This document shows, piece after piece, positions 34,556 through 47,420 of a stretch of DNA of 64,000 bases. The stretch covers positions 10,928,459 to 10,992,458 of the forward strand of contig NW_023998422.1 in the NCBI RefSeq assembly GCF_014805625.2. The letters run 5' to 3'. The notes beneath the pieces were generated by a model. The model searched no databases and was not told the DNA's origin. It saw only the letters and a list, made by a program, of their open reading frames with translations. The position numbers and the translations under genes are program-made. The stretch comes from Glossina fuscipes (taxonomy: Eukaryota; Arthropoda; Insecta; Diptera; Glossinidae). Each line of letters begins with the position of its first letter. Positions within the stretch are counted from its first letter, which is position 1.

Positions 34556-34925
34556 TATTTACCGAATTTTTAATTTTCTTTTTATACCCACCACTGAAAG
34601 AGGAACTTTGTTTTTATGCACAATATATGTAACACCGAAAAGAAAGCTTCAGAGATCCTATAAAGTGTATATATTCTTGCTCAGCGCGGAATTTCGAATT
34701 GATTTACCCATGTCCGTCTGTCTGTGTGTTATTGGCGCTCTCCTGGTCGAATAAAAAGATGTCGATTTCAAAATTATTAGACAGATTGGAAGTTTCCGCA
34801 CGCAATTGTCGAAGCAAAAGCGTGCAGTGGGCCGTAAACTAAACTCAACTCCGTTTTTCTTATTCAAAATTTGTGGGTTTTTACTCGTTACTCAGGATTT
34901 ATTAAAGTTAGAAGGCTGAAATTTT
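34556..34925 (+). mobile_element. mini-me-like element, left arm of an inverted pair
   Basis: Contains 'tacccaccactgaaaga', 'gaaagcttcagagatcctat', 'aaagtgtatatattcttgct', 'gaattgatttacccatgtcc', a short GTCTGTCTGTGTG microsatellite, then 'aaaaagatgtcgatttcaaa', 'ttggaagtttccgcac' and 'caactccgtttttcttattc'. The same order occurs in reverse complement at 35431-35850. Confidence 0.65.
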
Positions 34926-35430
34926 CCACATTTACTTTACGAAGCGCTCTACTCTGTACTTGTAAAAATGGAAAAAAACGTCCATTAAAAAAAATAACTG
35001 AAACTCTTTGCGAGACTGTAAAAGCTGTAAACCTAGAAAGAAATTGCCATGGATTGGTTAACTCTGATACGCTTAGATGGTGTAGCTATAATATACAAGC
35101 GGTGAAGTAAATTTAAGAGACGGTAAGGGAAACGTGAAGAAACATACAATTTGATTACAAGTGCTGATCCAGCAATGCCTAAAAGACATGGAAAGGAAAA
35201 TTGTATATAGAAAAAAAAAAACAAAAAAAAAAAAAGAAGTAAGAAAGTTATATTCGGCGAGGACCGAATCTCGCATATCCACCACAACAATATTCATCTT
35301 AAAACCACGCCAATTTAGGCCGACAATATATCTTCATTTGAGGGGTGTACAAAATACTTTTAAACATTCTGCATTACGATAAAAAAGCATAAACCCTCAA
35401 AAAAGTGAAAAAATAAAATTTAATCAGTAG
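34926..35430. other. Spacer between inverted mini-me-like copies, with hairpin motif
   Basis: Includes an A-rich run (35211-35234) followed by 'aagtaagaaagttatattcg' and a short hairpin at about 35252-35269 (TTCGG stem, CGAGGA loop, CCGAA stem). A 'ttcgg ... ccgaa' hairpin after an 'agtaagaaag'-like lead is common at ends of fly repeats, so part of this spacer is probably another small element. Confidence 0.5.
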
Positions 35431-35850
35431 AGTGGTTCATAAAGTAAACGTGGACGAATTCAATTTTTTAACTTTTGTAATTTTTGAGTAATGAGTAAAT
35501 ACATACAAATTTTTGTTTACAAAAACGGAGTTGCGTTCAATTTACACTTCACTGTGGGCTTACGCTTATCCCACTTTGGCCCATTTCCAATCTCAATCTG
35601 TGTGCAAAAATTTCCAAGATGTGTGTTAATTTGAAATCGACATCTTATTTGCGACCAAGAGAGTGTCAACATCACACGCCATATATACACGCAGACGAAC
35701 CGACGGACAGGCAATGGCTTTGTCAACTCAAAATTTTATACGGCTCAAGAATACTTTATAGAGTCTTTGAAGCTTCGTTCTATTTGTTGCACACATTACG
35801 ACAAAATGAGTATATGAGTTATCCGTCTCTCATAGGTATATATAATAATA
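35431..35850 (-). mobile_element. mini-me-like element, right arm of an inverted pair
   Basis: Read in reverse complement it gives 'cgaagcttcaaagactctat', 'aaagtattcttgagccgtat', 'gttgacaaagccattgcc', a degraded GTCCGTCGGTTCGTCTG microsatellite, 'aataagatgtcgatttcaaa', 'cttggaaatttttgcac' and 'caactccgtttttgtaaac'. These match the 34.6 kb copy block by block. Confidence 0.65.
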
Positions 35851-36485
35851 GTAACTCTCCAAAAATTCGAGCAAATCCCTTCATAGAAAAATGTTGAAAT
35901 TAAAATACCCAAAGTCAAGACATCCATGCACAGGAAAAGCAAAAATTCAAAGTTCTCTTGCTTAAGCAAACGCACGCGCAACAGTACACTAGTCTCTCTA
36001 CCACAGTGCCAATACACTCATGCTCAGATCTATTCAATACACACATTATCGCATACAAATGTTCATAGAGTATTGTTTTACCCGCACTTATTGTACAAAG
36101 TTCAGCAAATGTGTTCGTTTCAGTTCTTTAACCTCTCTCTTAAGGTTTTCATATCATTTGTTTATATTGGATGTTTCGGGATACTATTTAAGAGTTTTGC
36201 TGGGCAAATGTTGCTAGCGAAATGTTACATCATAAGTTCTACCCAAAAGTTCTGTCCTTTTGTGTGACAACAATTTTCGACACGTAAGCACATATTTGAC
36301 TCTCTATTTTTATCGCTTAATGTCCGCATACCAACGTAGCAAATTAACTAAAACAAAATTGATTCACGTTACACTTAAGTGTGAAACGAAAGGGTACCCA
36401 TATCTACCGATAAAGTTCATTTACGCCACGGTGTCTAGGGCCAGCAAAGAAGAAGTGCTACAGAAGCTTGTAGGTATTTATTAAA
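35851..36485. other. Non-coding stretch, no gene seen
   Basis: Several open frames of 65-113 codons overlap here on both strands, but none has a recognisable motif or plausible composition. Confidence 0.45.
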
Positions 36486-36600
36486 AGTGGTTGATGAAGG
36501 TTAAGTGTCTGTTATGACATGCAGAAGATGGTTTGGAAAATTGGAAACACGTGATTTCGATCTTTCTGATAAGCCAGGTGTTCGCAGAGAGGCTTAACGC
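36486..36600 (+). mobile_element. Decayed mariner-type fragment
   Basis: The translation around here reads VSVMTCRRWFGKL, then TRDFDLSDKPG, matching the 'VSVRTCQRWFEKFRAGDFDLEDKPRSGRP' region of mariner transposases (end of the first and start of the second helix-turn-helix). It is followed by a stop. Only this short piece is clear; neighbouring sequence up to about 36840 may be the rest of the element but is too decayed to assign. Confidence 0.55.
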
Positions 36601-38944
36601 AGCGCAACAAAACATTTCGGACCACATATAGAAGATAGGATTAGGGATTTGTATTATGTTTTAGTCTAAGAACGGACAGAACTTACCGGAAGACCTTATG
36701 TAACGTTTTTGAGCAAAGTTATTTTCTGTGAAAATCGCCGAATAGCGTAGTTAGCAGCAAGAGCAGCACCAAGCAGAGTGTATGTGACAGATTACTCTCA
36801 AGTTCCGCACGCTGCCTCGGTGCTATAAGTCTGCTAAATATAAAAATATCTTTTACGCGGTTCTAAAATGTCAATTTCCAACCACTGTCTACCACTACAT
36901 ATAGATCAATTCTTTCATGGCTAAAATCACATTTTTTCATGAATTTTTTTTTTAATTTGACTTAAGGAAGACTTATAGAGAGATATTTTAAGAGTTTTAA
37001 AATAAAAAGATACAAATATATTCCGGTTGATATGTATGCGTCTTTTTCCCCTTAGCAGCTCCATTGCTGTTGATTACAACTTTCTTTTTGGCGAGAACTA
37101 ACCTAATAAGATGAACTGTTCTAACGATTGCACATTGCTAAGGAGATTCGTTACTTTACTATAGTTCAATGCTTACTATTTTTGAACCTTTTAAGACTGT
37201 CATAAGCTGTAGTTGAACTAAATTCTGAATCATTGTCGTCGCATTAATCTTAAAATTTCGAACATTCGCCCACTGTGTTGGAGTAGATTGGTCATTTGTC
37301 ATTAAATTCCGGTAACTATTGAAGTAAATTTACTGGATTAATGCAGGTAATTAAATATTAACTTAATTCGAGCGCACCCAACTTTATAAGACATATTGTT
37401 TAATCAATAATGACGTGATTTTCGTATTTGAGAAAATATGAAAATCAAATAAATTCTCATGAATGCCTATCAACTGAATCATAGTTTTGTTTGGTTTTTT
37501 TTTCTTATTTCTATCTCGCATAGCAAAGAAAACCTATTAAGAAACGAAGTAAATGGCCATTTCCACGAGATAATTTTTCATAACCACAAGTTTAACAAGC
37601 AGAATGAAGCCAAAAAAAAGTTAAATGCCCGATGAGAATAAGAGCTTTTCGACTATCGATTGCAATGAGTTAAAGATAAAGAAAATTGTTTTCGCAGTAA
37701 AATGAACGAATGGTTAGAGAAACACGGCGGCATAATAAATCGTTTTATGATTACTTAATTTATTAAGGCTTCGTATAATATCTGGTCATAGAAACATCGA
37801 AAAAAAAAAAAAATAAACAGTTTACCGACTGCTTAGCCTGCCCACTGTCGTGGCCTGTTTGTTTTTTTTTTTTTTTTTTTTGTCTTTTTTGTTGACTAAC
37901 CAATAACCACATACACGGACCATTTGTTCGTGCATATTGGTTGACAATAAAAGTTGGTTTTTTTTTTTCGTTTTATTTTTTTACACATTGAATCGTTTCG
38001 TCCGTCCCGTTTGCAAGTCACCTGCTAATAGCACCATCATTAACACCTGCTTTTGACGAAAAAAATCAATAAGGCGGATACCATATGCTTGTTGTCTTAA
38101 TTAAATTGAGTTCCATTGTATTGATATTTTATGTTTAGATTTTCAACTGAATTATAATGAGTTTCGCTTAAGCAATATATATATGGCAACACATCCGTCA
38201 TCGATATAAATTAAATCAATGATTCAAGCAGGTGACTGCAAAAGGGTGGTTTTAAGTTAACCCTCTAGTAATAAGCTTTTTTAATAATGAACAGCGTCTT
38301 TTAAAGTTTAGTCGAACTGAAATAAATTGAAATTGATTGAATTTCACTTCGACTTGATTTAATTATCATCTTAATTCAGTTCCAAATGTATTCAGTTCGA
38401 TTTACAGTTCGAAACAATAATATAACTGCAATCAATTTATATCCAATTGATGGAATTTGTTTAATCTAAAAGAATGAAGAAGAACAAGTAGTAAGCTTTC
38501 CCAACAAACGTTTCATGGTTATGGATTAAACATATCCATTTTACAAAGACTATGGGAAAACCCATTCAAAGAATTTCTACTTTTAATTTTAACGTATCTC
38601 CTCAATTATAAACGAGCCTAAGAAATAAATGGTTTCACTTGCTGTTTTTAGTTTAAATTCGTAGGATTTTCGATTTGATTTTCATTTCCATCTCTCTAGG
38701 AGAATCAATTAGTTATTACGATGGATCACATCATGAATGGGTTAATACTCAAAAGCAGTACATGAAAGTTGTTGCTTTGAATAATTCTTTAAAGTCGCTT
38801 AAATATGTCATTTGACGCTGCCCAAAAAGGAAGTCGGAAATCTATATTTCCCAGGTATTAATGTAAGTTCGTGTGAAAAGGAAGAAAGAAAATACCAAAC
38901 AAGAATGAAATATATCCACTGAAAATAAGATTGCATGTAAAAAT
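36601..38944. other. AT-rich non-coding stretch, no gene seen
   Basis: Includes T runs (37864-37880, 37959-37968) and an A run (37801-37812). 36900-38940 shows no frame worth annotating. Confidence 0.5.
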
Positions 38945-39285
38945 GTTGTGGTGGAGCATGGTTCACCATTATAAACATTACACCACTTTGCTTATATTCA
39001 CATAACACCGCTTCAAAATAAGTCTTAATATGGGGGGAAATGGTCGAAAAATGGTCTGATCCAAATCATTTTTGACAGAGTTCATCCTTTGTCCGAATTT
39101 CCTTAAAATATCTAAAAAATTGCAACAAGAAAATAAGACGGATGGATGGACAAACCAGCTTACATCGATTTAGAATCGATCGGTATAATAATAGGTAGGT
39201 TTCAAGCACTTCTTGGTGTTGTCTACATTCGCTCGAACTTACCACACGCTTGTACCATAAGCAGTGTAGAATATAAAAAGGGTTG
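38945..39285 (+). repeat. Dispersed ~330-bp repeat, near full length
   Basis: Good reference copy: 'acaccactttgcttatattc', 'aaaaatggtctgatccaaat', 'gttcatcctttgtcc', 'aatatctaaaaaattgcaac', 'agacggatggatggacaaac', 'tacatcgatttagaatcgat', 'cggtataataataggtaggt', 'acttcttggtgttgtctac' and the end 'gtaccataagcagtgtagaa' followed by 'tataaaaag'. Confidence 0.7.
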
Positions 39286-40189
39286 CAAAGGTCACATGCC
39301 ATGGAAGTTTAGATTACTTACTACTGTAAGGTACCATATTTGTAAAGCCAATAAATCAAATAACAGAGCTGCTTATGGTACCAACTTTCTCATTTTGATA
39401 TTTTTCTTACCCCTCTGCGGTGACTTAACTGCAAATTTTCTTATCATAATTCCGTAGTCAATGTTGGCAATCAACACGATTAACAAGCTATGGCCAAATG
39501 GATATATTTAAGGTTGTCTTATTTTCCAGACCCTTCAAAATCTTGCAAGCACTTCAATACTGACTATACACATTTAGTGCTATAATGATATACCTTATGA
39601 ACGAAAATGTATTGTTAGTAGTTAATTTAAATTTTTGATTTTTGTCTTCCGCATACTGACAATAATATAATATTTTAATATAGTTCTCGTGCGTGTAGAA
39701 CCAGTATCGTATTCTTGTACTACTGGTAATAAAATAATTTCATTTAGGTAAGTTAAATACAATGCAGTCTAACTAATTTAAATTTCGTTTGAAACAAGTT
39801 TTATTTATTTAAACAATAAATTCATGGCCTTCGTAATTATAATTCTAAACTTTTAAAATAGCAAAGATACAACTTAATTTTTTTCTTAAGGAACAAAAAA
39901 AAAAAATAAATAAATAAAATTTCTCTTAATCGCCTTTAAATAGATAACACAATTAATAAAGTTATCACTACAAAGCGGAGAACAAAAGTGGCTTAAAGAA
40001 CAAGCAGCGGTGGGATACAATGCGTTAATAAACGCTTCGCGCAATACTAACAGTAAGTTTGGGTCGCTTGTACTGATATCTCTTGATATATAACATACTT
40101 GGACTGGTAGAGAGTTTTAGTAAAGTCAAGTCTAACTTTCCATGAGTCAAGTTATAAAAATTAGCTTTGCATTATTTCGTACGCTCTAA
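39286..40189. other. Non-coding stretch, no gene seen
   Basis: AT-rich DNA with an A run at 39894-39906. No recognisable feature. Confidence 0.5.
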
Positions 40190-41200
40190 ACTAAATTCTA
40201 ATGAAATGCAGTGCCTTCCTGCTTGGAAGGTTTCTCGTGTCGCTCTCACCAAGAAAAATGACATGGTTCCAGTCATTTAATGTTAATATCAATTTTGCTT
40301 GTTTCCTCAAAGGTCTTTCAATATCTCATGCAAGAGCAATTTATTGCCCATTTCATGTCTGGCGTCCCGCAAGGAAGACATTTGCATCCGCTAATTTTTA
40401 ATTTGTTTATAGCGGACTTTGCAGCCCGCTTTTGGGGATGTCAAGTGTCTGCGTTCCGAACTATCCGAACTATCTTAGGCGATAAACTAACAACATGTCA
40501 GTTAACTTGAAAATGTGAAAACAATTATTATTTTGCAGGAGGGTCCCGGCTACTATAGGTCGTTCTCGTTGGCACTCATAAGCTAAACTGCGTTTTACGG
40601 ATTTGGGGATTATACTCGAAACTGGTGGGATTTACTAAGCGTTGCTCGTCCCAATGCAAAGACCTGTGCATTAGTAGAATGCTGTTTACCGCATTTACTA
40701 AGTCTGTAATAGAAAGCCAGTTTCAATATAGTTTCCTACCTACGAGAGCTGTTCGAATCTATTTTGCGGAAAAAGGTTTTTTTAAAATATGTTTTGTATC
40801 CACAGCCCCCGATCCTCTCCAAATGGCAATTAAGAGTGGCCCTAAAAAAAATAGTAACTGTAAATAGGGAGAGAGTATTCTTGCACAGATACCGTTAAAA
40901 GTGACTGAATAGGAAGCCTATATTTCATAGAGGACTTTCCCTTCGACGACAGTGACATATCGGAATAAATTGTTTAACATAGTAACTAGAGATTCATCCT
41001 CGTCAAGGAGACATAACTGTGTCTCAAATTGTATAATGGCTTTTCCAGACTGCTCCTATCTTAATTTCCTTAAAAAATGGCTTCTTCACAAAGACGAGGA
41101 CCTAAGGACCTGCTTAATCTCTGCTTCTTTAATAAGTCTATCCATAGTAATCCATCTGTTGATTCGTTGCTTATAACTACTTGCCGAGAGACCTACGACA
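40190..41200 (+). mobile_element. Decayed non-LTR retrotransposon (reverse transcriptase part)
   Basis: A frame near 40340 reads FMSGVPQGRHLHPLIFNLFI, matching the SGVPQGSHLGPLLFNLFIND block of Jockey/CR1-type reverse transcriptases. Near 40620 another frame has GFTKRCSSQCKDL and LFTAFTKSVIESQFQYSF, matching the usual 'LGFIKR ... LYTSLVRPILEY' segment downstream of the catalytic region. The intervening FADD-type catalytic motif is not found, and stops and frameshifts separate the pieces. It is a dead 5'-truncated copy. Both ends are approximate. Confidence 0.7.
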
Positions 41201-41389
41201 CTTTACTTGTTCTTACGATTTGCAGCTTGTAGTCTTTGGAGTCAAAAGTGAGATTAGCGCATGATTTAGAACTGGAAGGAGTTTGCACTTTTTTGTTGGG
41301 TTGAGTTAATTGATTTTTTTCAGTGAGATGACATTTTAAAATGAGACGTTCAATAGGAAGTGGTCAAATATATGCATCGTTCCGAAGCG

Positions 41390-41605
41390 TTATCAATAGC
41401 GTTCATCTTTCTTGAAACTTGCGACTTCTCTGTTGAAGCCAAAAGAACAAGACGAACGGACAGATTAGATTGAATCAGTTCAGAAAACAACACTTAATCG
41501 AGAACTTTAATAAAAGGTGTGTCTACTTCAAATCCTTTTGCATGCAGCATATAACCGCACAAACTTTATGTGCCCTCGCATCACTGGTGATAGATAGACT
41601 TTCTG
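41390..41605 (+). repeat. Dispersed ~330-bp repeat, degenerate
   Basis: Has 'atcaatagcgttcatctttc', 'acaagacgaacggacagatt', 'gtgtgtctacttcaaatcct' and terminal 'cgcatcactggtgatag'. The family core is clear but eroded. Confidence 0.55.
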
Positions 41606-43654
41606 ACTAGAGTTTTGTTCTGCAAATCTCTGGCATACGTTCAATTATGGAAAAAGCAGAAGTGAAGGATATATCAAGTTCACGTATACTTTTCATCAAC
41701 GTAAGACAATTGATTTAATTTTATCCATTAGTCCCTAAACTTAAGCTATTTAGACTATTTATTGTCTGACTTACTTGGGAAATTTAATATTTTTGTTGAT
41801 GTTTTTTTTAGCTTTGCATCTTTTAATTGTTGTTACGCAACATTTCCAAAAAAAAAATCCAAATACAGCTGACAAGCATCTATAATCTATAATCTAAGCT
41901 GATTTAATTTATTTCATTTTAACAATTTCAAGTTGTTTGATCAACAGTATCTAGAATGACATTAATTTTCGTAAATGATTCAATCAATAAATTCACAAAT
42001 TTTTTCGTTGAACGTGTGCGTGAGCTCTTGTCAGCAGTTTTTATATAATTTTCTCAAACATTTTTTAATTTTTTTTTTTTTTTTTGTTTATACGGATTTC
42101 ATAGAAAATTCTAAGCTCAAGCTTAACACTAACTTAAAATTCGGTCCCAGTATATCGATTATAGATTAATATCTTACAAGTTTAATTGGTTGTATTTTTT
42201 TTTTCTGCGGCTATGATAAGTGATAAGTTTTACAAACACACACATGCATACACGTGCAGACATATGCATGCTTGTATATGTATACATATATAATATATAG
42301 AGATTTAGTTATCGGGCAATCTGTGCTGAAACGATAATAGAAACGAGTATATATATTTAACAAGGTGACCAGACAACATGTTACAACATCTAGCTTATGC
42401 TAATTTTGCTGTTTTTTTTTTTGACAATAACAGCATAGCAATCGATTATTGGACATTTTTTTTTTTTTTTTTAAAGATTTTAATTAATTTTAAAATTATG
42501 CATTTAGTGCGATTTTTGTCGTTTCTTTTTTGCTAAAGGCATTTAAAAGAAAAATAATAAAAAAAAAAATATATTGTATGAATTTTATGGATTTAATAAA
42601 GATTTTTTGTTTTTCTTCTTACTACCGCATACTCAAAAATATCCTCTAAAGCGGTCAAGTCATTCTGTTTTCTTACTGAACATGTGTTCACTGAAAAGCA
42701 ATTAGCAACGGTTTACATGCCGTGTGCCATATGCTCTTAAATAGAGATTACAATTAACTACATGCCAAAACAGACCACACCACACCAACCCACAACAACA
42801 CAATTATTTTATTAATAAAAAAAAAAGGCGAGAAAATGGTCACTTAATATAGGATAATCGTACTGGCTGCCAAGACACATACAAATACCATAAACGGCAA
42901 GTTTAATATTTTGAAGAGAAAAAGGCCCACCTTTTCACACCTCTCACAAAGGATATATTGGACTTATAGTGAACTTGTAAAACATTAAATACATGTTTAA
43001 CAGTAATTAACGAGATTGATTCAAGCATTCATCCTTTTATTTAAACTACGATTATCATCTGAACGATTTCTTTAAAAAAAGCAAAATTGGTCACGTGTTC
43101 TTCTCTATCACTACTTTTAGGTTTAGCTTGGAGTCCATGGACATTTTCTTATTATTTAATTCTTTTTCGTTTATGTAAAGGTAGGACAGTTTAAAATTAT
43201 TAGTTTAAATTAATCTTTCAGCTTGCTCGTAATGATATGTCCCACATAGCCTCGAAAACCAGCTAAACCCGACAATCAACATATAACAATGGTAATAAAG
43301 ATAATGTATAACTACAGCGATGAGTACATAAATATGATCTCCACTTTATGCAATTAGTTACCAAATGCTCCCCCATGCGCTATGTACGGTATCCTTTATC
43401 ATCGATGTAGCGAGTAAATGGATCTTCAATCTTTACGTGTGGCCAAATATTGTATGCATCGTTGTAATGCTGCGTATAACGGATTCGACTCAGTCCACAA
43501 ATAAATTCTTTGTATTTACGTACGTAAGATACAATTTTCGACTATAGTGCGATAAGTAAAGTTATTGCATCGTTTTGCTTGGTTATATGCATTGATTGAT
43601 ATGATTAATCATAAGTTACATTGTAACAAAAGAAAATCGATATAACTACCGTAT
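41606..43654. other. AT-rich non-coding stretch, no gene seen
   Basis: Rich in T and A runs (42068-42085, 42457-42472, 42559-42568). No supported gene or element. Confidence 0.5.
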
Positions 43655-44090
43655 ATTCTTTACACCCTACAACGCCTTCGGCATAGGGTATATTAAGCTT
43701 ACGCGGATATACGTAATACCCAGAAAGGCTTAATATTGGCAAAGCTTTCATAATATCGATCAATTTAAAATCATTTTCCTATTCGGTTAAAAAAATTCCG
43801 TCCATCTGTCCGTCGCTTTATTTTCAACCTACAGGTCGCAAATATTTCAGATATCTATCTATCTTTAATAGACACATCTGTTTGGGACCAAGGAAAGACG
43901 ATGATGAAAATCGATTGGATTTTTGCCGCAACTAGGTGTATGAATCCTTAATTTGATCATCAATACTCGTTATATAGAAAACAATTGCAATTTTCAAGTT
44001 TCGTTATCTGTACGTATTAGAAAAATTTGGACGGGACGGTTTAATTTTATGAACTTCTCCCCTTATCAAGGTTCTCAGAAAAAGTAAGCT
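43655..44090 (-). repeat. Dispersed ~330-bp repeat, near full length
   Basis: From 'ttacaccctacaacgccttc' through 'gtaatacccagaaaggctta', 'tccgtccatctgtccgtcgc', 'ttcaacctacaggtcgcaa', 'tgtttgggaccaaggaaaga' and 'gaaaatcgattgg'. It contains a small CTAT expansion (43855-43868). Confidence 0.65.
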
Positions 44091-44785
44091 TTCATATGTA
44101 CATACATTGCAATTTTACAATATATGGGAATGAGACAAGTACGCATTGCAACCTCAAGCTGTTGGATTGTGAGAACACAAAACAGACACACGGATAAAAT
44201 GATTTACAATCTAACGCTGATCAAGAATCTATATGTCTGAATAGGAGACTAATGCTACGAAACAAAGGCGAAGCGTGATTTACTGTAATCGGCTTTAGTG
44301 TGTGCAATTATCAAATAAACTCTGCTTTACTTCACTTTTGAAATAAGTGTTCAAATTCTTATACCGGGTATGTTCATCCAACCAAGTATATATGGATGCT
44401 TCACTTGCCAAATCGACTAAATCCATTTTTGGAATTTTATTAAATGTGAATATCAAAGCACTTCATTAGCTCCTAACTGTGCTTACTTAAAGCTGACATA
44501 ACAAAAGTGTACATATTCAAATAAAATCGTTTTGGCAAGAGAAGCATCCATATGTTACTGAGTCCATGTGGATACATGGGTTCTTTCATCCCTCAGCCTA
44601 TGTCATAAGCATTCTCCTGATTGTTAAAGCCAAGGATGTCGGCTTCAAATTTTCCCAGAAACTTCGGGTAAGTATCAAAAGTCGGTGAAACTAGTCGGAA
44701 AACATGCCTACAGTAAAAACATAAACTACGACCACTTCTGTTTTCGAAAGCAAAGAAGTTGTCTTATTGTTCATAACCTGAAATA
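44091..44785. other. Non-coding stretch, no gene seen
   Basis: Nothing recognisable between the dispersed repeat and the mariner relic. Confidence 0.5.
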
Positions 44786-45400
44786 TTAGGTCTGCAAATA
44801 AATTCTCGATATTTTATTGACAAATTTTCAATTTTTTGAAAACATGTTTGTTAGAAAGTTTAATAATCGAAGAGGTTACCATCAATCTCTATGGCCTTTT
44901 ACCATTTATCTCACGAAGTAGAAGCGGGATCTTAGCGATTTTGAGGCGAGACAATGATTGAGCTATTCCCGGAGATCTTCAAATTCTGCAACCCGCTGAT
45001 CTGCTGAACATTACTGCTTCCATCTGAAGAAAGTGATAATCGAAAGGGATGAGGTCTGGAAAATATACCGCATTCGGGAGAAATCCCCAGGACATGATGA
45101 AGACCACTTCCTTGGTTGCTTTTACAGCCGACGGATAGACACATGTGAATTTTCATTGTTTTTAAGATTACAATTTTTTGCATAAAACCTCGCAAACCAC
45201 TTTCAATTGCTTAACATCGTACAGCGTTTGCACTTCAAGCCAACTTAAAAATTTCCGTAGCTTCAGCTGCATTTCCTTCCAGATCAGCCCAGTTCAGTCT
45301 CTTTACGCTTCGGCGTACCCCGATCGACAGCTTATAAGCAGCTGGAACTTAAATCGGATAAATACTAAAGGTAGAACTATGGACACCTAAAACTTCCATT
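44786..45400 (-). mobile_element. Decayed mariner-type transposon, 3' part
   Basis: On the minus strand one frame reads VYFPDLIPFDYHFLQMEA, matching the mariner catalytic-end signature (YSPDLAPSDYHLF), including the final catalytic Asp region. Further down KIAKIPLLLREINGKRP corresponds to the FFRRGIHKLPERW region. The + strand left edge, ttaggtctgcaaataaattc at 44786 after a TA, looks like a mariner terminal repeat. The matching partner repeat was not found. Several frameshifts and stops; inactive. Confidence 0.62.
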
Positions 45401-46061
45401 TTATTCAACAATAAATTTCAAAAAAGAGAGTTACATACGTCTCTCCAACTCCGACGTATTACGTACGTCTCTCCAATTTTCCAAGTCTATTTCACGGAAG
45501 ACCTTGCAGTGTCTGCACCAAGACGGAAAAAATCGGCCACGCCCCCTCAGCAATATGGAAAATCGAAATTTCAGTTCCTGTTTTATTTTTTTTCCTTTAA
45601 AGACGGTAGGTGTAAGAGATTCGGTTCGGACTGTATTTCCCTTACTTGTTCAATTTGCTTAAGTGTAAAAGACACATTAGCTAAATTACTTAAAGCGAGT
45701 CAACAACGATTTTATTAACAACAATTAGCCACGAAATTTTCATTTACAATACGAATAGTGTGCATTTACGAATTGTCATTCTCAAGGTAAAAAGTTGGTT
45801 ACAATTGTCAGAAATTTAAATGAAAAGAACTTGACCTTAAACTACATATTTCGAATTACTTTAAATTGAAAAAACCATAAAAATCAAATTGAAACAGAAA
45901 AAGAACCAAAAAAAAAAAAAAAATGCAACTGACAACAAAGCAGACAACAGGCAACGGATAACAACGATTTATTGTCCGATAGCAAACACTAACCGATTGA
46001 TAATCCGGTTGCTGGATTTTCTAAGATTTGAAACGTGTAAAAATGTTGATTACAATTTAAT

Positions 46062-46097
<36 letters not shown>

Positions 46098-47084
46098 AAT
46101 TTAATCGAAAACCCAAAAAAATCTATAAATCCATATGGAGATTGTTTTGAAACAATTAGTTTACCTATGTCTCTGTTCAATTCATTATATTCACAATTCG
46201 ATGATAAAATTTAATGGAATCGGTTATTTATTCAATTTACACAAGGCATGAGTCGCTCCACGTTCTCATGCGTGGGTTCTAATTTAAAGAAAATGAAATA
46301 TTAATCGATTTTGAAATGTTTTCATTCGTATAAATGCTTTTGTGTCAAGTGCTGACAGCACCCTCTAGCAGTAGTCGCAAAATAAAATGCAAAAAACAAA
46401 AAAAAAAAAATAAAAAAAATAATAATAAAATGAAATAAATATAAGAACTTTATTAAAAATTTTATTCTTTGCTCTTGGTGTCAAGATCATTTAAATTCTT
46501 GAACGGGGTATGAGAAGTAAATGTAAGACAAAAACAAAAAAAAAAAAAAACAAAAAACGAATGAAATCACATTTATGTGGTTGACTGCATTTACACAACA
46601 CACAATAGTGTAGACGTGTGTAAGTAATTACCGCGATTTAACAAATTGTTCGCTAGTTAATTATGGGTTTCGCCTTAAAGAGGTGTTGACACAAACTTCC
46701 ATTGTTACAAATTAAAAACGCGACAATAAGGAAAAAAACAAATTTTTACCATTAACTTTATTAAACAACAAATACTATTCCTTTTGTATATGCAAAGCAA
46801 GCAATTCCGTCCAAAAATATTTATTTCCTTATGCATACACATATATCCGTAAACAGTAGCCGATTATTTAAGAGATAATAAATTTCATACATAAATGGCA
46901 TAAATCAAAGTTTTATTTTTAATGAACATACCGTGAATTATTTATAGGTTCGATATGGATTAATATAAAGAAAATTTATGGAAAACGGGATTTGATTCAC
47001 TTGCTATGACAGCAGGACTTCGCGTAGCTTGGAAATGCTTTGTATTCTCCTGTCTTTCCTAAACTCTTCTTATGTTTCTGTAAC
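45401..47084. other. AT-rich non-coding stretch, no gene seen
   Basis: Contains a 13-bp direct repeat, tacgtctctccaa, at about 45437 and 45464, long A runs (45907-45923, 46402-46411, 46537-46550) and the 31-base T run listed separately. Confidence 0.5.
46063..46093. repeat. 31-base poly-T tract
   Basis: The longest homopolymer in the window apart from the runs at the assembly gap. Its length may be uncertain. Confidence 0.85.
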
Positions 47085-47420
47085 CTACACGACTTAAGGC
47101 ACAGGGATATATTAAGATTGTGCTGATGTATGCAACACCCAGGAGGACTTAAGACGGAACTTTCGTTCATTTTAACGATCAACCCAGAATTACTTTCTGA
47201 ATCGATCCAAGCTTGTCTGTGCCCGTCTGCTCGTCTGCCCATCTTATAGTCTTATGTACAGCTGGTAATTTTTGTGATATTTTGGTGAAATGAAGTGCAT
47301 TGGCGTGCTCTGACCCAAATGCCTTATTTTGAAAAGTTGTTATATGAAAAAAAAATTCCACTTTCCAAAGTTCGACAACAAAAGTCGCTTCGACATTCTA
47401 AGTTGGTATAAAATATTTGG
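47085..47420 (-). repeat. Dispersed ~330-bp repeat, near full length
   Basis: Order: 'cctacacgacttaaggcaca', 'atgcaacacccaggaggact', 'gaatcgatccaagcttgtct', 'gcccgtctgctcgtctgccc', 'ttgtgatattttggtgaaat' and 'gacccaaatgc'. The GTCY block is expanded to four cgtctg-like units. Confidence 0.65.
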
